A DNA stretch of 39,209 nucleotides from the NCBI GenBank assembly GCA_964529405.1, contig CAZGWE010000007.1, forward strand, positions 1-39,209. The letters are read 5' to 3'. Below are positions 12,542 to 20,203 of the stretch, in pieces (positions within the stretch are counted from its first letter, which is position 1; each line of letters opens with the position of its first letter). This DNA is from CAZGWE01 sp964529405. Its GTDB lineage: Bacteria; Patescibacteriota; UBA1384; XYA2-FULL-43-10; 1-14-0-10-43-13. The position numbers and the translations under genes were made by a program. The notes under the pieces were generated by a model. The model saw nothing but the letters and a program-made list of their open reading frames with translations. It ran no database searches and was not told where the DNA came from.

Positions 12542-13650
12542 AAGAAATTGCTAACCGAGTTGGAAAAATTGATTCTTCTGTTATTAGAAGAGTCTTTGAT
12601 CTGGCGCAGCAAGTCAAAAATCCGATTGATTTGAGTATTGGGCAGCCTGATTTTGATGTGCCTGGCGATATAAAGGAAATTGCGATTAATAGTATTAAGT
12701 CCGGTTTCAATCATTACACGCCAACGATGGGTATGGATGAGCTTCGAGTAGCGATTGCAACAAAAGTTAAAGAGAGAAACAGCATTGACGCCAACTTGGA
12801 AAACGTCTTAGTTACTACTGGAACAACCGGTGCGATATTTCTAACTTATTTGGCCTTGCTTAATCCCGGAGACGAGGTAATTATTTTTGACCCTTACTTT
12901 GTAGTTTATAAGCATCTGGCGATTCTGCTTGGGGCAAAGCCGGTAATACTAGATACAAGACCGGATTTTCAACCCAGAGTTAAAGATATTAAAGCTGCAA
13001 TAACTAATAAGACTAAATTAATCGTCTTAAACAGTCCGAACAATCCGACCGGCGCCGTATATGACGAGAAACTAATTCGCGAAATAGTTAAAACCGCCGA
13101 AGAAAATGACCTCTTTATACTTTCTGACGAGGTGTATGAAGACTTCATATACGAAGGTAGGCATTTTAGTCCGGGCAGTATCTATAAGAATGTAATAACC
13201 CTCAACGGCCTGTCGAAGTCCGCCGCCATGACCGGTTGGAGGATCGGCTATGCTGTCGGACCCGAGAAAGTTATTAATGAAATGGCAAAGTTGCAGCAAT
13301 ACAGTTTTGTTTGTGCTCCATCTTTTGCACAGAAAGCGGCAATTAAAGCTTTGGATATAAACAATGATAAAATCAGAGATAAGTATCGAAAAAAACGCGA
13401 CATTGTTTTTAATGGATTAAAAAATCATTACCAGATCGTTAAACCGCAGGGCGCGTTCTATATGTTTGTTAAGGCGCCCGGCGACGAGAATAGTTTTGTC
13501 GAAAGATTACTAAGGGAAAAAGTAATCGTAGTGCCCGGATCGGCTTTTTCAGAAAAGGATGGCTATTTTAGGATTTCTTTTGCGAACAAAAATATTACCC
13601 TATCGCGAGCAGTTAAGGCGATGGTTCCATTGGGTCGTTCTAAAAAATAA
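12538..13650 (+). CDS. class I/II aminotransferase (PLP-dependent, AspC-like)
   Basis: 370 residues, fold type I aminotransferase close to the aspartate/aromatic aminotransferases of the AspC/PatA type. Visible motifs: SIGQPDFDVP (about 37), VLVTTGTTGAIFLTY (cofactor phosphate loop, about 87), FDPYFVVYKH, LNSPNNPTGAVY (about 167, Asn that contacts the cofactor), ILSDEVYEDF (Asp and Tyr), LNGLSKSAAMTGWRIGY with the Schiff-base Lys at about 228, and a C-terminal RISFAN with the substrate carboxylate-binding Arg. Translationally coupled to the dehydrogenase by an ATGA overlap and under the T-box leader. Aspartate, an aromatic or a branched-chain amino acid could be the amino donor. Confidence 0.9.
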   Translation: MKEIANRVGKIDSSVIRRVFDLAQQVKNPIDLSIGQPDFDVPGDIKEIAINSIKSGFNHYTPTMGMDELRVAIATKVKERNSIDANLENVLVTTGTTGAIFLTYLALLNPGDEVIIFDPYFVVYKHLAILLGAKPVILDTRPDFQPRVKDIKAAITNKTKLIVLNSPNNPTGAVYDEKLIREIVKTAEENDLFILSDEVYEDFIYEGRHFSPGSIYKNVITLNGLSKSAAMTGWRIGYAVGPEKVINEMAKLQQYSFVCAPSFAQKAAIKALDINNDKIRDKYRKKRDIVFNGLKNHYQIVKPQGAFYMFVKAPGDENSFVERLLREKVIVVPGSAFSEKDGYFRISFANKNITLSRAVKAMVPLGRSKK

Positions 13651-13782
13651 ATGATACTCCGCTCCAATCAGTGACAAATTGCAATATTTGGAATAGTATA
13701 AACACAAGAATTATTGGCCATCAATAAATTAAAAGACGGTTTGCGAAATATTTCGATACTTAAAGGAATTAGATAGTTACTT

Positions 13783-13905
13783 TTGAATACTCCGAAAAAG
13801 AAAGAGTTGGCAGTCGGCAGCGATTTATTTGAGCATAATTCAAAGCGGAAACTAAATTACCATATCGTTCACAAGGATGCAGAATATCGTCAAAAAAGAG
13901 GCTAA
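13783..13905 (+). CDS. possible small protein or gene remnant
   Basis: A 40-codon frame from TTG 13783 (start LNTPKKKELAVGSDLFEHN) ending at TAA 13903-13905, with protein-like charged content. In the same frame upstream, codons from about 13711 (LLAINKLKDGLRNISILKG) are open until a TAG at 13774-13776. Either these are two short peptides or an old gene broken by the TAG. AAAGGA lies about 16 bases before the TTG, too far for a good ribosome site. The rest of 13651-13932 is AT-rich with no other signal I can support. Confidence 0.3.
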   Translation: MNTPKKKELAVGSDLFEHNSKRKLNYHIVHKDAEYRQKRG

Positions 13906-13932
13906 AAAGTGATGCGTCCCCTTCTTACTTTA

Positions 13933-13963
13933 AAAAAGTGCCTGCCCCATGGGAGGGCAGGCG
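13933..13963 (-). terminator. terminator of the phosphoribosyltransferase-like gene
   Basis: On the minus strand GCCTGCCC-TCCCAT-GGGGCAGGC is followed by ACTTTTTT, 20 bases past the stop codon at 13983. A strong intrinsic terminator. Confidence 0.85.
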
Positions 13964-13982
13964 GCCGTTAACAGGGGTTTGC

Positions 13983-14990
13983 TCAGAACTCGTGCAACGC
14001 ATCAGAGAGGTAGTCGACCACTCGCATGTCCTTATGCATGCGCGGGAAGCTGGGCTTCCCGACTTCGATCGGAATCGAAACCCGTGGCGTGGTGGAGAGC
14101 AGGTCGCCGAAGACAATCGGCCGACCGTTCATCTGCTCGAGACGCCGGAAGAGCTCATACGTCTTCTCAAGGCAGAAGAACGTCAGCGCGACGCAGCCAC
14201 CGTGAGGGATGCTCGTCCACTCCTCCATCGGACAGAATCCTAGGAGATACGGTATCCCGTAGCTTGCCCCGAACGAGGAGTAGTGGGGCACGCAGTAGTC
14301 CCCGATCCTGGAACCGTAGACTCTTCCGCAGTTGGGCACGAAGGGGAAGAAGTCGTGATCGGGCATCCAATCGAGCGGAAGACCGGTCTCCTCAACCGTG
14401 ATGATCTCACCACCGTAGATCTTGCGAATCCTCGCAAGTGCGTCTGGAAAAGCCAGACCCAAGGCAAGCGCACCAACTTTCACGTTGACCTTCCTGAACT
14501 CGTCGAGGATGTAGCACACTGTCCTCCCGGAAAAGGTACCATCCTCGACGAGAACGATCTGACGGTCACGCGCCGCGTTAGCGATCGGCTGAATCTGATC
14601 CTCGATTGGTGAGAAACCCGGTCTCGGACCGATACCGAGAATCTGTCCATCGATATCGACCAACCGATTCAGCTCCAAAGTGAAGCCGTGTTTGGATGAC
14701 GCGACATGAGGGCAGGTACTGACGATGACTGCATCTTTCAGTTCACCATCCCTTCTTGCGATCTCCTTTAAAATGTTCGCGCCGACGTCGTCCATATTGA
14801 CGACCTTCACACCGGCACCAGGCAACGCTGCCTGAATCCTGCTCGCCAGCCCATCGCGTACTTCCGCGAAAAAGCTGTCCGAACGGGGCGGAGTCTCCAG
14901 GCCCACATGCTTGAATGCACCCACCATCAGAGGCAGGTCGCACGAGAGCACGTAGGCCCCCTCGTGAGCGTGCGGATGTTCAACTCCCAT
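13983..14990 (-). CDS. phosphoribosyltransferase-like protein
   Basis: 335 residues, GC-rich. The start ATG at 14990 follows GGAGG...AAGGG. The segment IVLVEDGTFSGRTVCYILDEF (about 170-190) matches the PRPP-binding loop of type I phosphoribosyltransferases (hydrophobic strand, acidic pair, then T/S-G-x-T); here the acidic pair is Glu-Asp. The following VGALALGLAFPDA would be the next strand. The N-terminal 100 residues and the C-terminal part (HGGCVALTFFCLEKTYELFRRL, RPIVFGDLLSTTPR) do not match a family I can name. The base substrate is unknown. The gene has its own promoter (15081-15108) and terminator, so it is a single-gene unit, placed near HAD phosphatases and a nucleotide-binding protein. 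Confidence 0.6.
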   Translation of the reverse strand: MGVEHPHAHEGAYVLSCDLPLMVGAFKHVGLETPPRSDSFFAEVRDGLASRIQAALPGAGVKVVNMDDVGANILKEIARRDGELKDAVIVSTCPHVASSKHGFTLELNRLVDIDGQILGIGPRPGFSPIEDQIQPIANAARDRQIVLVEDGTFSGRTVCYILDEFRKVNVKVGALALGLAFPDALARIRKIYGGEIITVEETGLPLDWMPDHDFFPFVPNCGRVYGSRIGDYCVPHYSSFGASYGIPYLLGFCPMEEWTSIPHGGCVALTFFCLEKTYELFRRLEQMNGRPIVFGDLLSTTPRVSIPIEVGKPSFPRMHKDMRVVDYLSDALHEF

Positions 14991-15080
14991 TTCCCTTCAC
15001 CTCCAGAGTGCGCACTGACTGCTTGACGCAGCCGAGGTAGCTAGCGACAACCAATTTTGGCGCCAGCCATCCTTTTCCCA

Positions 15081-15108
15081 TTATTATGGTGAGTCTGATT
15101 TTTGTCAA
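15081..15108 (-). promoter_or_regulatory. promoter of the phosphoribosyltransferase-like gene
   Basis: On the minus strand TTGACA (15108-15103), 16-base spacer, TAATAA (15086-15081). The leader would be about 80 bases and ends with a GGAGG ribosome site. Confidence 0.6.
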
Positions 15109-15163
15109 TAGGAGAAATAATTTTTTCATCAAATACCGAATGGTTAATAATATAATCGCCGAT

Positions 15164-15192
15164 TTGACAGCCAATTGATGATCTGTTAGCTT
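15164..15192 (+). promoter_or_regulatory. promoter of the 15223 HAD gene
   Basis: TTGACA at 15164-15169, 17-base spacer, TAGCTT at 15187-15192. It faces away from the promoter at 15081-15108, giving a divergent arrangement. Confidence 0.45.
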
Positions 15193-15222
15193 TGAATTTA
15201 CAACTGGAAGGGGAAAACAACG

Positions 15223-16014
15223 ATGAAAATCGTCATGGTTGATATGGATGGAGTAGTTTGCGATCAGTGCTACCAGACAACTGCAGATATAAGGCCGACT
15301 ATCGCCGCTGCCCAGAAAACGGGCATAATGATCGTCCCTAATTCTGACACGCCCATCACCCGGCTTCGGAACTATTTCAGGAAGTTTCTTGGAATAGAGA
15401 CAGGGATACTGATCGGCGAAAACGGAGCAGTGGTGCAGAACGGTCAGGAGACTATCCTAGTCGCCAACATAGCAGGAATCTCTAACTATCGAAAACAGGC
15501 AGACAATCTATTTCGACGCTCTGGCTATCTTTCGATGGTTGGCGACTCGACCACCTGGCTCAAAGAAGGGCGGCACTTTGATCCGCTCTCAAGGCTAGTG
15601 CTGCTGGATGGATATAGGCAACAGAGCATCGCTTTCTTCGCCCTAGTCACGGATCCTGACGGCAAAACCAAAATCGACAGCAGGTTCGCCGCAGAGGTTA
15701 TGGGAACTATCGGGTCAAATCTCGAACTACCGAAAGGACTGGGGGCACTCGACTATAACCCCAAGTACGGCATCGCCATCGCAACACCACTTGGCGTATC
15801 TAAATCGGTTGGATACGGCCAGCTCAAGAGGCGCTACCCCAGCGCGACCTTCTACATGGTTGGCGATGGTGACGCCGACATCATCAACAACGAAGTGATC
15901 CACTGCGCTGTCGCCAATGCCACCGAAAAGCTGAAGGCGAAAGCTCAGTTCGTCTCTGCCCTTCCGGTCACTCAAGGCCTGAATGAGTGCATACAGTGGA
16001 TACTAGAACACTAG
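15223..16014 (+). CDS. HAD-superfamily phosphatase, Cof/type IIB-like
   Basis: 263 residues. HAD motifs are in order: VDMDGVV (nucleophile Asp 7 and acid Asp 9), IVPNSDTP (motif II Ser/Thr at about 41), KS in LGVSKSVGYGQL (motif III Lys at about 199), and MVGDGDADIINN (motif IV, about 217-222). A cap domain lies between motifs II and III, as in type IIB enzymes that act on sugar phosphates or nucleotides. GGAAGGGG precedes the ATG. It is moderately GC-rich with a strong terminator behind it, so it is a stand-alone unit. Substrate unknown; neighbours suggest phosphorylated sugars or nucleotides. Confidence 0.8.
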   Translation: MKIVMVDMDGVVCDQCYQTTADIRPTIAAAQKTGIMIVPNSDTPITRLRNYFRKFLGIETGILIGENGAVVQNGQETILVANIAGISNYRKQADNLFRRSGYLSMVGDSTTWLKEGRHFDPLSRLVLLDGYRQQSIAFFALVTDPDGKTKIDSRFAAEVMGTIGSNLELPKGLGALDYNPKYGIAIATPLGVSKSVGYGQLKRRYPSATFYMVGDGDADIINNEVIHCAVANATEKLKAKAQFVSALPVTQGLNECIQWILEH

Positions 16015-16022
16015 TCCGTAAC

Positions 16023-16047
16023 TCCCCGTCACTCGGGGATTTTTTTT
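16023..16047 (+). terminator. intrinsic terminator of the 15223 HAD gene
   Basis: TCCCCG-TCAC-TCGGGGA followed by eight T residues. A clean terminator. It lies against the end of the convergent gene at 16049. Confidence 0.85.
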
Positions 16048-16048
16048 A

Positions 16049-16957
16049 TTAGCCCAGCAAACCAAGCAGTTGGGCAGACCTTTTTGCAAAATCACCTGCA
16101 AGATCAGGATCACTCTCAACGCGCACATAAGCCGAGAGAACAAATTGTAGTGCCTGACCTAACAAATAAGCTTTTTCTGTTTCAGTGTTACTTGATCCCA
16201 TCAAAATAGAGATCTGGGGAATCAAGAGCTCCTCTGCCCTCTTCAGTAAATCTTCACTACCAGCCAAGCGGTAGATTTCTGTTGCCAACGCGACAAACTG
16301 TCCCAAGCTTACACCGGGATGGCCCAAGTAGCTTTTTTGGCACCAGGGATCAATAAATTTGATCCCGCTTTGGTTTACGAAAACATTGTCTGGTGTGAAG
16401 TCCAGCAACATCAGACCCACATTCTTGGTCATAAAAGAAATCGGAGCGTCAAAGGCATTTAACAGCTTACGATCAAGCATCGGTTGTAGCGGCCGTAAAA
16501 ATTTCTTTATATAGTGAGTTACTTCAGAGATTGATTTATTTAAATTTTTGCAGCCGTTGTCGCTTTTGATTGTCTGCTGAACAAGCTCCAAAAATCTCTG
16601 TTCAAATATCGAATTTTGGTTCGTTTGCTGTCCAGCTTTTCCCATGGCTCTAAAGCTTAAACCGAGATATTCCATCACCAAAACAACTTCATTCCGTATT
16701 TCAATCAGTTTAATGTCTCTTGGCAGTAGCTGTTTCGCTCCAATCAATCTTAACTTTTTGTAGCCATAAATATTATCCTTAATATCTTTAACTGCTTTAT
16801 GGTTATCGGTTCGACAATATTTAGCAACCAAAGGGTAATGATCTGTATTAAAAATAGAGATCATGGATCCCATATGGCCGGAAGCTAGATCGTGAGAATA
16901 TGATGCCCCTAATCTTTCTTCGATTGTCTGAACAATATTATTTTGAGAGCTTGTCAT
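16049..16957 (-). CDS. protein-kinase-like phosphotransferase (APH-type) hypothetical
   Basis: 302 residues with a kinase-like layout. An N-terminal lobe carries a likely phosphate-binding Lys in HYPLVAKYC (about 45) and a hinge VVLVMEYLGLSF (about 90). In the C-terminal lobe LMLLDFTPDNVFVNQSGIKFIDPW (about 181-204) resembles the catalytic HGDxxxxN...D of aminoglycoside and choline kinases, with LLDFTPDN in place of HGDLHPGN: the Asp and Asn are kept, the His is not. IDPW is the likely metal-binding Asp. The substrate may be a small molecule. It lies between two HAD phosphatase genes. A missing His does not always abolish activity in this fold. Confidence 0.55.
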   Translation of the reverse strand: MTSSQNNIVQTIEERLGASYSHDLASGHMGSMISIFNTDHYPLVAKYCRTDNHKAVKDIKDNIYGYKKLRLIGAKQLLPRDIKLIEIRNEVVLVMEYLGLSFRAMGKAGQQTNQNSIFEQRFLELVQQTIKSDNGCKNLNKSISEVTHYIKKFLRPLQPMLDRKLLNAFDAPISFMTKNVGLMLLDFTPDNVFVNQSGIKFIDPWCQKSYLGHPGVSLGQFVALATEIYRLAGSEDLLKRAEELLIPQISILMGSSNTETEKAYLLGQALQFVLSAYVRVESDPDLAGDFAKRSAQLLGLLG

Positions 16958-16977
16958 GAACTCCCCTAATTAATATG

Positions 16978-17769
16978 TTACACAATAATAGAACCGTTAT
17001 CGAGCCCGATGAGAATCTCTTCAACGCCTTTTGTATATTGGTTCCAAGCGACGTAATCAGCTTTTGTCTTTACTTCTTGATCGGCGTTACCAACAGCATA
17101 GAACCTGTCAACTACCGACCTTGTAGAGAGGTCAGAAACATCATCGCCAATCATAGCAACTCTGGCACCAGGAAAGTACTCTGCCTTAATCTCTCTCAAC
17201 GCCTCCCCTTTATTAGTTATTGAGAGACTAACCAGAACGTTAGCGAAAATTGGTGAAGCATATACTGAATAATCATTTCCAAGCCGAGCAGAGAGCGAAT
17301 TAGCCAGCTCTTTGGCAGATTCATAATTAGCTTTGCCAAAGGTTTTAACATGAATACTCGCAGTTAGTTTACGGAATTTATTTGCTGCCCACAGTAGTGA
17401 AGTGTCTTTTTCTTCAGACCATTGGAAATTAACCGTATCAGCCCAAATTAATTTCGCCGAACATTTTTTAGACAAATCTGTTAATAGAAGCTCAATATCT
17501 TCTTTTATCGGATTAACGTCGACTAGATATTCAATCTTATCTCCTTGAAACCAGAAAGTTCCGTTCTCGGCAATGGCAGGACCATTAATACCAAACTGTT
17601 TAATAAGTGGTTTCAAATCATTCATTGCTCTATTCGAATTAAGACAAAACAAGAAGCCCTTTTGTTCGAGCTTCTTAATTAGCTTTGGCAGTTGATTAGA
17701 ATTTGGCGTATAATCAGGACGAAGTAACGTGCCATCAATATCAAGAAATATCAAATTTTGTTTTGTCAT
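16978..17769 (-). CDS. HAD-superfamily phosphatase (type IIB)
   Basis: 263 residues. FLDIDGTLLRP gives the nucleophile Asp and the acid Asp, FCLNSNR is motif II, SITNKGEALREI supplies the motif III Lys (about 201), and AMIGDDVSDLS is motif IV. The cap region contains GPAIAENGTFW, as in Cof-type and sucrose-phosphatase-like enzymes. AT-rich and typical of the backbone, unlike the related gene at 15223. It starts 20 bases upstream of the kinase-like gene and faces the TIGR00725 gene divergently across about 70 bases that hold AT-rich promoter-like sequence. Confidence 0.8.
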   Translation of the reverse strand: MTKQNLIFLDIDGTLLRPDYTPNSNQLPKLIKKLEQKGFLFCLNSNRAMNDLKPLIKQFGINGPAIAENGTFWFQGDKIEYLVDVNPIKEDIELLLTDLSKKCSAKLIWADTVNFQWSEEKDTSLLWAANKFRKLTASIHVKTFGKANYESAKELANSLSARLGNDYSVYASPIFANVLVSLSITNKGEALREIKAEYFPGARVAMIGDDVSDLSTRSVVDRFYAVGNADQEVKTKADYVAWNQYTKGVEEILIGLDNGSIIV

Positions 17770-17840
17770 AAAGAAGAGATCTTAAATCTACTTGAAAAAT
17801 AACAAACCAACTGGTAATCTATATTATAATATAACATAAT

Positions 17841-18416
17841 ATGGGTAATCATGCAATGGCGAAAAGAAAGATACAAATTGGGGTGATGGGTTCTGCAGCA
17901 GATCTCAACTATTCCAAAGAAATTGAAAAAATAGCCGCAGAAGTAGGTTATTGGGTAGCTAAACATAATGCTGCTCTTATTTTTGGTGCAGAAAAAGATT
18001 ACGACTCACTTTCAACAGCCGCTTGTAGAGGTGCTAAAGAGGCAAACGGATTAACCATTGGGGTTACATATGGAAAAACGAAAGAGGTATTTGAAAAAGA
18101 GAATGTCGATATAATTATTGCATCTGGACTTGAGAGGGGTGGCGGAAGAGAAACAGTTCTGGTCTTATCCTGCGATGCAATCATCACCATTAGTGGTGGA
18201 TCTGGCACTCTAACAGAAATTGCAGTTGCCTACCAAGCCAACATCCCGATCGTTGCACTTGCAAACACTGGAGGCTGGAGTGAGAAATTACTAGGCCAGT
18301 TCCTTGACACAAGGGAAAGGGTAATGGTTGTGCCAGCCGAATCGCCAAAAGAAGCAGTTGAGAAAGCAATTGAGCTGATTACTAAAAGTAAAGAAGTTCT
18401 AACAGTGACAGTATAA
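17841..18416 (+). CDS. TIGR00725 family Rossmann protein (LOG/DprA-like fold)
   Basis: 191 residues, or 186 if the second ATG (17856, MAKRKIQIGVMG) is used; no clear ribosome site separates the two. The family features are IQIGVMGSAAD at the start, ALIFGAEKDYDSLSTAACRGAKEANG (about 45), GLERGGGRETVLVLSCDAIITISGGSGTLTEIAVA (about 95-130), and PIVALANTGGW. The GGSGTLTE segment corresponds to the PGGxGTxxE loop of LOG-type phosphoribohydrolases, but with Ser-Gly in place of Gly-Thr-rich sequence. LOG proteins release a base from nucleoside monophosphates; whether TIGR00725 members do is not established. Neighbouring HAD and PRTase-like genes fit nucleotide or base metabolism. Confidence 0.85.
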   Translation: MGNHAMAKRKIQIGVMGSAADLNYSKEIEKIAAEVGYWVAKHNAALIFGAEKDYDSLSTAACRGAKEANGLTIGVTYGKTKEVFEKENVDIIIASGLERGGGRETVLVLSCDAIITISGGSGTLTEIAVAYQANIPIVALANTGGWSEKLLGQFLDTRERVMVVPAESPKEAVEKAIELITKSKEVLTVTV

Positions 18417-18428
18417 ATATAAAAAAGT

Positions 18429-18458
18429 CGCCCCGACAACGTTCGTCGGGGCGTTTTT
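18429..18458. terminator. bidirectional terminator between TIGR00725 gene and hisS
   Basis: CGCCCCGAC pairs with GTCGGGGCG around a short loop, flanked by AAAAAAGT on the left and TTTTTGTTTTT on the right. It serves the gene ending at 18416 and can also serve hisS, whose stop is near 18498. Confidence 0.85.
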
Positions 18459-18495
18459 GTTTTTGCGTGTTGACCGTACGCCCAAGCCCTCTGAC

Positions 18496-19848
18496 CTAGG
18501 CGGTAAGCATGGCGATGGCATCATCGACGGTCACCTTTGTCTGCGCGCCGCTCTCCATGTGCTTGATCTCAACACAGGTCGAGAGCGAAACCACTTCGCC
18601 ATCACATGGACTCACGATGGCAACGTACGGCACACCGAGCCGGTTGGCGTACTTGAGTTGGCGCCCAAGTCCCTCTTGGAACAGCACCTCCGTCTTGACA
18701 CCCTGGCTGCGAAGAAGACTCGCGACGCCAATACAAGCCGGCAGAGCCTCACGATTCCTACTGGCGATCAGCACCTGTGAAGGCGAAGCTGCGCCGATCG
18801 CGACAATGCTTAGCTCGCGAAGCGCCGTGAATAGGCGTGTCAGCCCAATCGAGAGCCCTACCCCTGGCAGCCTTCTGTCGATGTAGTACTCGGCCAGATT
18901 GTCGAAACGCCCGCCGGAGCAGACGCTGCCGATCCCAGAGTAGTCGGACAGAAACGTCTCGTACACCGTACCAGTGTAGTATGCCATACCGCGGACGATA
19001 CCCAGATCGACCTCCCAGTTTTCTGGCGGAACCCCAAAGAGTTCCACCGCCCGAGTTACCTCGAAGAGCTCAGCGATGCCCTGGTCGAGTAGCTCGCCAC
19101 TCAAATCGAGAGAGGCGAGATAGTTGACCATCGTCTTGGCATCGCCATGCTGGCTGATCACTGTCATGAACCGTTGAACCGCGACCGAATCTGCTCCCAG
19201 CTCGCACAGAGCGGCAGCAAAACCGTCGCGGCCCAGCTTGTCCAGCTTGTCCACCATGCCCATGATGGCATCAAGGTAGCCATCCATACCCAGGGCCTCG
19301 ATCACCCCCTTAACCACCTTGATGTTGTTGAGGTGAATCTTGAAGGCGTCGAAACCCAGCCGGTTGAAGGCCATCTTGACCACGGAGAGCATTTCGGCAT
19401 CGACGTTGGGATCAGTCGTCCCGAGTACGTCGACATCGCACTGATAGAACTCGCGATAGCGACCACGCTGCGCTCGCTCTCCGCGCCAGACTTTCTGAAT
19501 CTGGTATCGGCGGAAAGGAAACGCCAGCTTGTCCGCATACTGGGCGACATAGCGCGCCACAGGCACTGTTAGATCAAAGTGGAGACCGGTTCCGGTCGGC
19601 ACCTTGATCTCCGGATTGCCCTCGTCGGCACGCGCCAACCAGAAAATCCGGTCGTCATTCTCGCCTCCGCCCTTCGCCAGCAGAATCTGCTCCAGTTCAA
19701 CAGCCGGGGTCTCAATCGGACTAAAGCCGTGCAGCTCGTATACCTGCCGCACAGTCTCAAGCATCCGGTTGAAAATGATCTGTTCACTCGGCAGGAACTC
19801 AATGAACCCGCTAGGCAACCGAGGCCTCACCTTCTCCATGTTACTCAT
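18496..19848 (-). CDS. hisS: histidyl-tRNA synthetase
   Basis: 450 residues. The start is ATG at 19848 (MSNMEKVRPRLPSGF) with GGAGG 9 bases upstream; the frame is open further upstream only across the terminator and tRNA gene. Class II motifs: HFDLTVPVARYVAQ (motif around the His-specific loop, about 90-103), motif 2 RGERAQRGRYREF (about 122-134), RGMAYYTGTVYE (the histidine-binding RGxxYYTG segment, with Met-Ala in place of the common Leu-Asp), and GLSIGLTRLFTAL (motif 3). The C-terminal anticodon-binding domain follows (QVLIASRNREALPAC onward). The gene is GC-rich unlike the backbone, suggesting acquisition, yet lies directly downstream of tRNA-His. The tRNA has its own promoter and terminator, so the pair are separate transcripts. 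Confidence 0.93.
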   Translation of the reverse strand: MSNMEKVRPRLPSGFIEFLPSEQIIFNRMLETVRQVYELHGFSPIETPAVELEQILLAKGGGENDDRIFWLARADEGNPEIKVPTGTGLHFDLTVPVARYVAQYADKLAFPFRRYQIQKVWRGERAQRGRYREFYQCDVDVLGTTDPNVDAEMLSVVKMAFNRLGFDAFKIHLNNIKVVKGVIEALGMDGYLDAIMGMVDKLDKLGRDGFAAALCELGADSVAVQRFMTVISQHGDAKTMVNYLASLDLSGELLDQGIAELFEVTRAVELFGVPPENWEVDLGIVRGMAYYTGTVYETFLSDYSGIGSVCSGGRFDNLAEYYIDRRLPGVGLSIGLTRLFTALRELSIVAIGAASPSQVLIASRNREALPACIGVASLLRSQGVKTEVLFQEGLGRQLKYANRLGVPYVAIVSPCDGEVVSLSTCVEIKHMESGAQTKVTVDDAIAMLTA

Positions 19849-19930
19849 GTGCTCATCCCTCCACGAATCGGCCATATGGCATTTTGGCCATTGCTCCAAG
19901 CCAGTAATAACAGGTTTAGTACAGCTTGTC

Positions 19931-19968
19931 AAAAAAAGGGATGTTGACGTCATACAACGCAACATCCC
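19931..19968 (-). terminator. terminator of the tRNA-His transcript
   Basis: On the minus strand GGGATGTTG pairs with CAACATCCC, followed by TTTTTTT. It ends the tRNA transcript 7-8 bases past its 3' end and before hisS. Confidence 0.85.
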
Positions 19969-19974
19969 CGACAA

Positions 19975-20054
19975 TGGGGCGGCTAACGGGATTTGAACCC
20001 GCGATCCCCGAGGCCACAACCCGGTGCTTTAGACCAGCCTGAGCCATAGCCGCC
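19975..20054 (-). tRNA. tRNA-His (GTG)
   Basis: 80 bases including an encoded CCA. Anticodon arm CCGGG-TTGTGGC-CTCGG gives anticodon GTG. Acceptor GCGGCTA pairs with TAGCCGC. The extra 5' G at 20054 can pair with C73, the hallmark G-1:C73 of tRNA-His. T-arm GCGGG-TTCAAAT-CCCGT. The D-arm is slightly irregular (three clear pairs). A promoter lies just upstream. Confidence 0.95.
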
Positions 20055-20066
20055 GAGTATGTTTCA

Positions 20067-20095
20067 TTTATAGCGTCCCTGATTATCATTGTCAA
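20067..20095 (-). promoter_or_regulatory. promoter of tRNA-His
   Basis: On the minus strand TTGACA (20095-20090), 17-base spacer, TATAAA (20072-20067), giving a start 5-8 bases before the mature tRNA end. Confidence 0.8.
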
Positions 20096-20203
20096 TACCT
20101 CCGACCATTCTGCCAATTTAAAGGGGATAGAGGAAATTTAAAGGGGGTAGTAAAGGATGGTTATCCCCAAGTGCCGCCCTTATCCTCCTCAATAATTTAT
20201 GTC

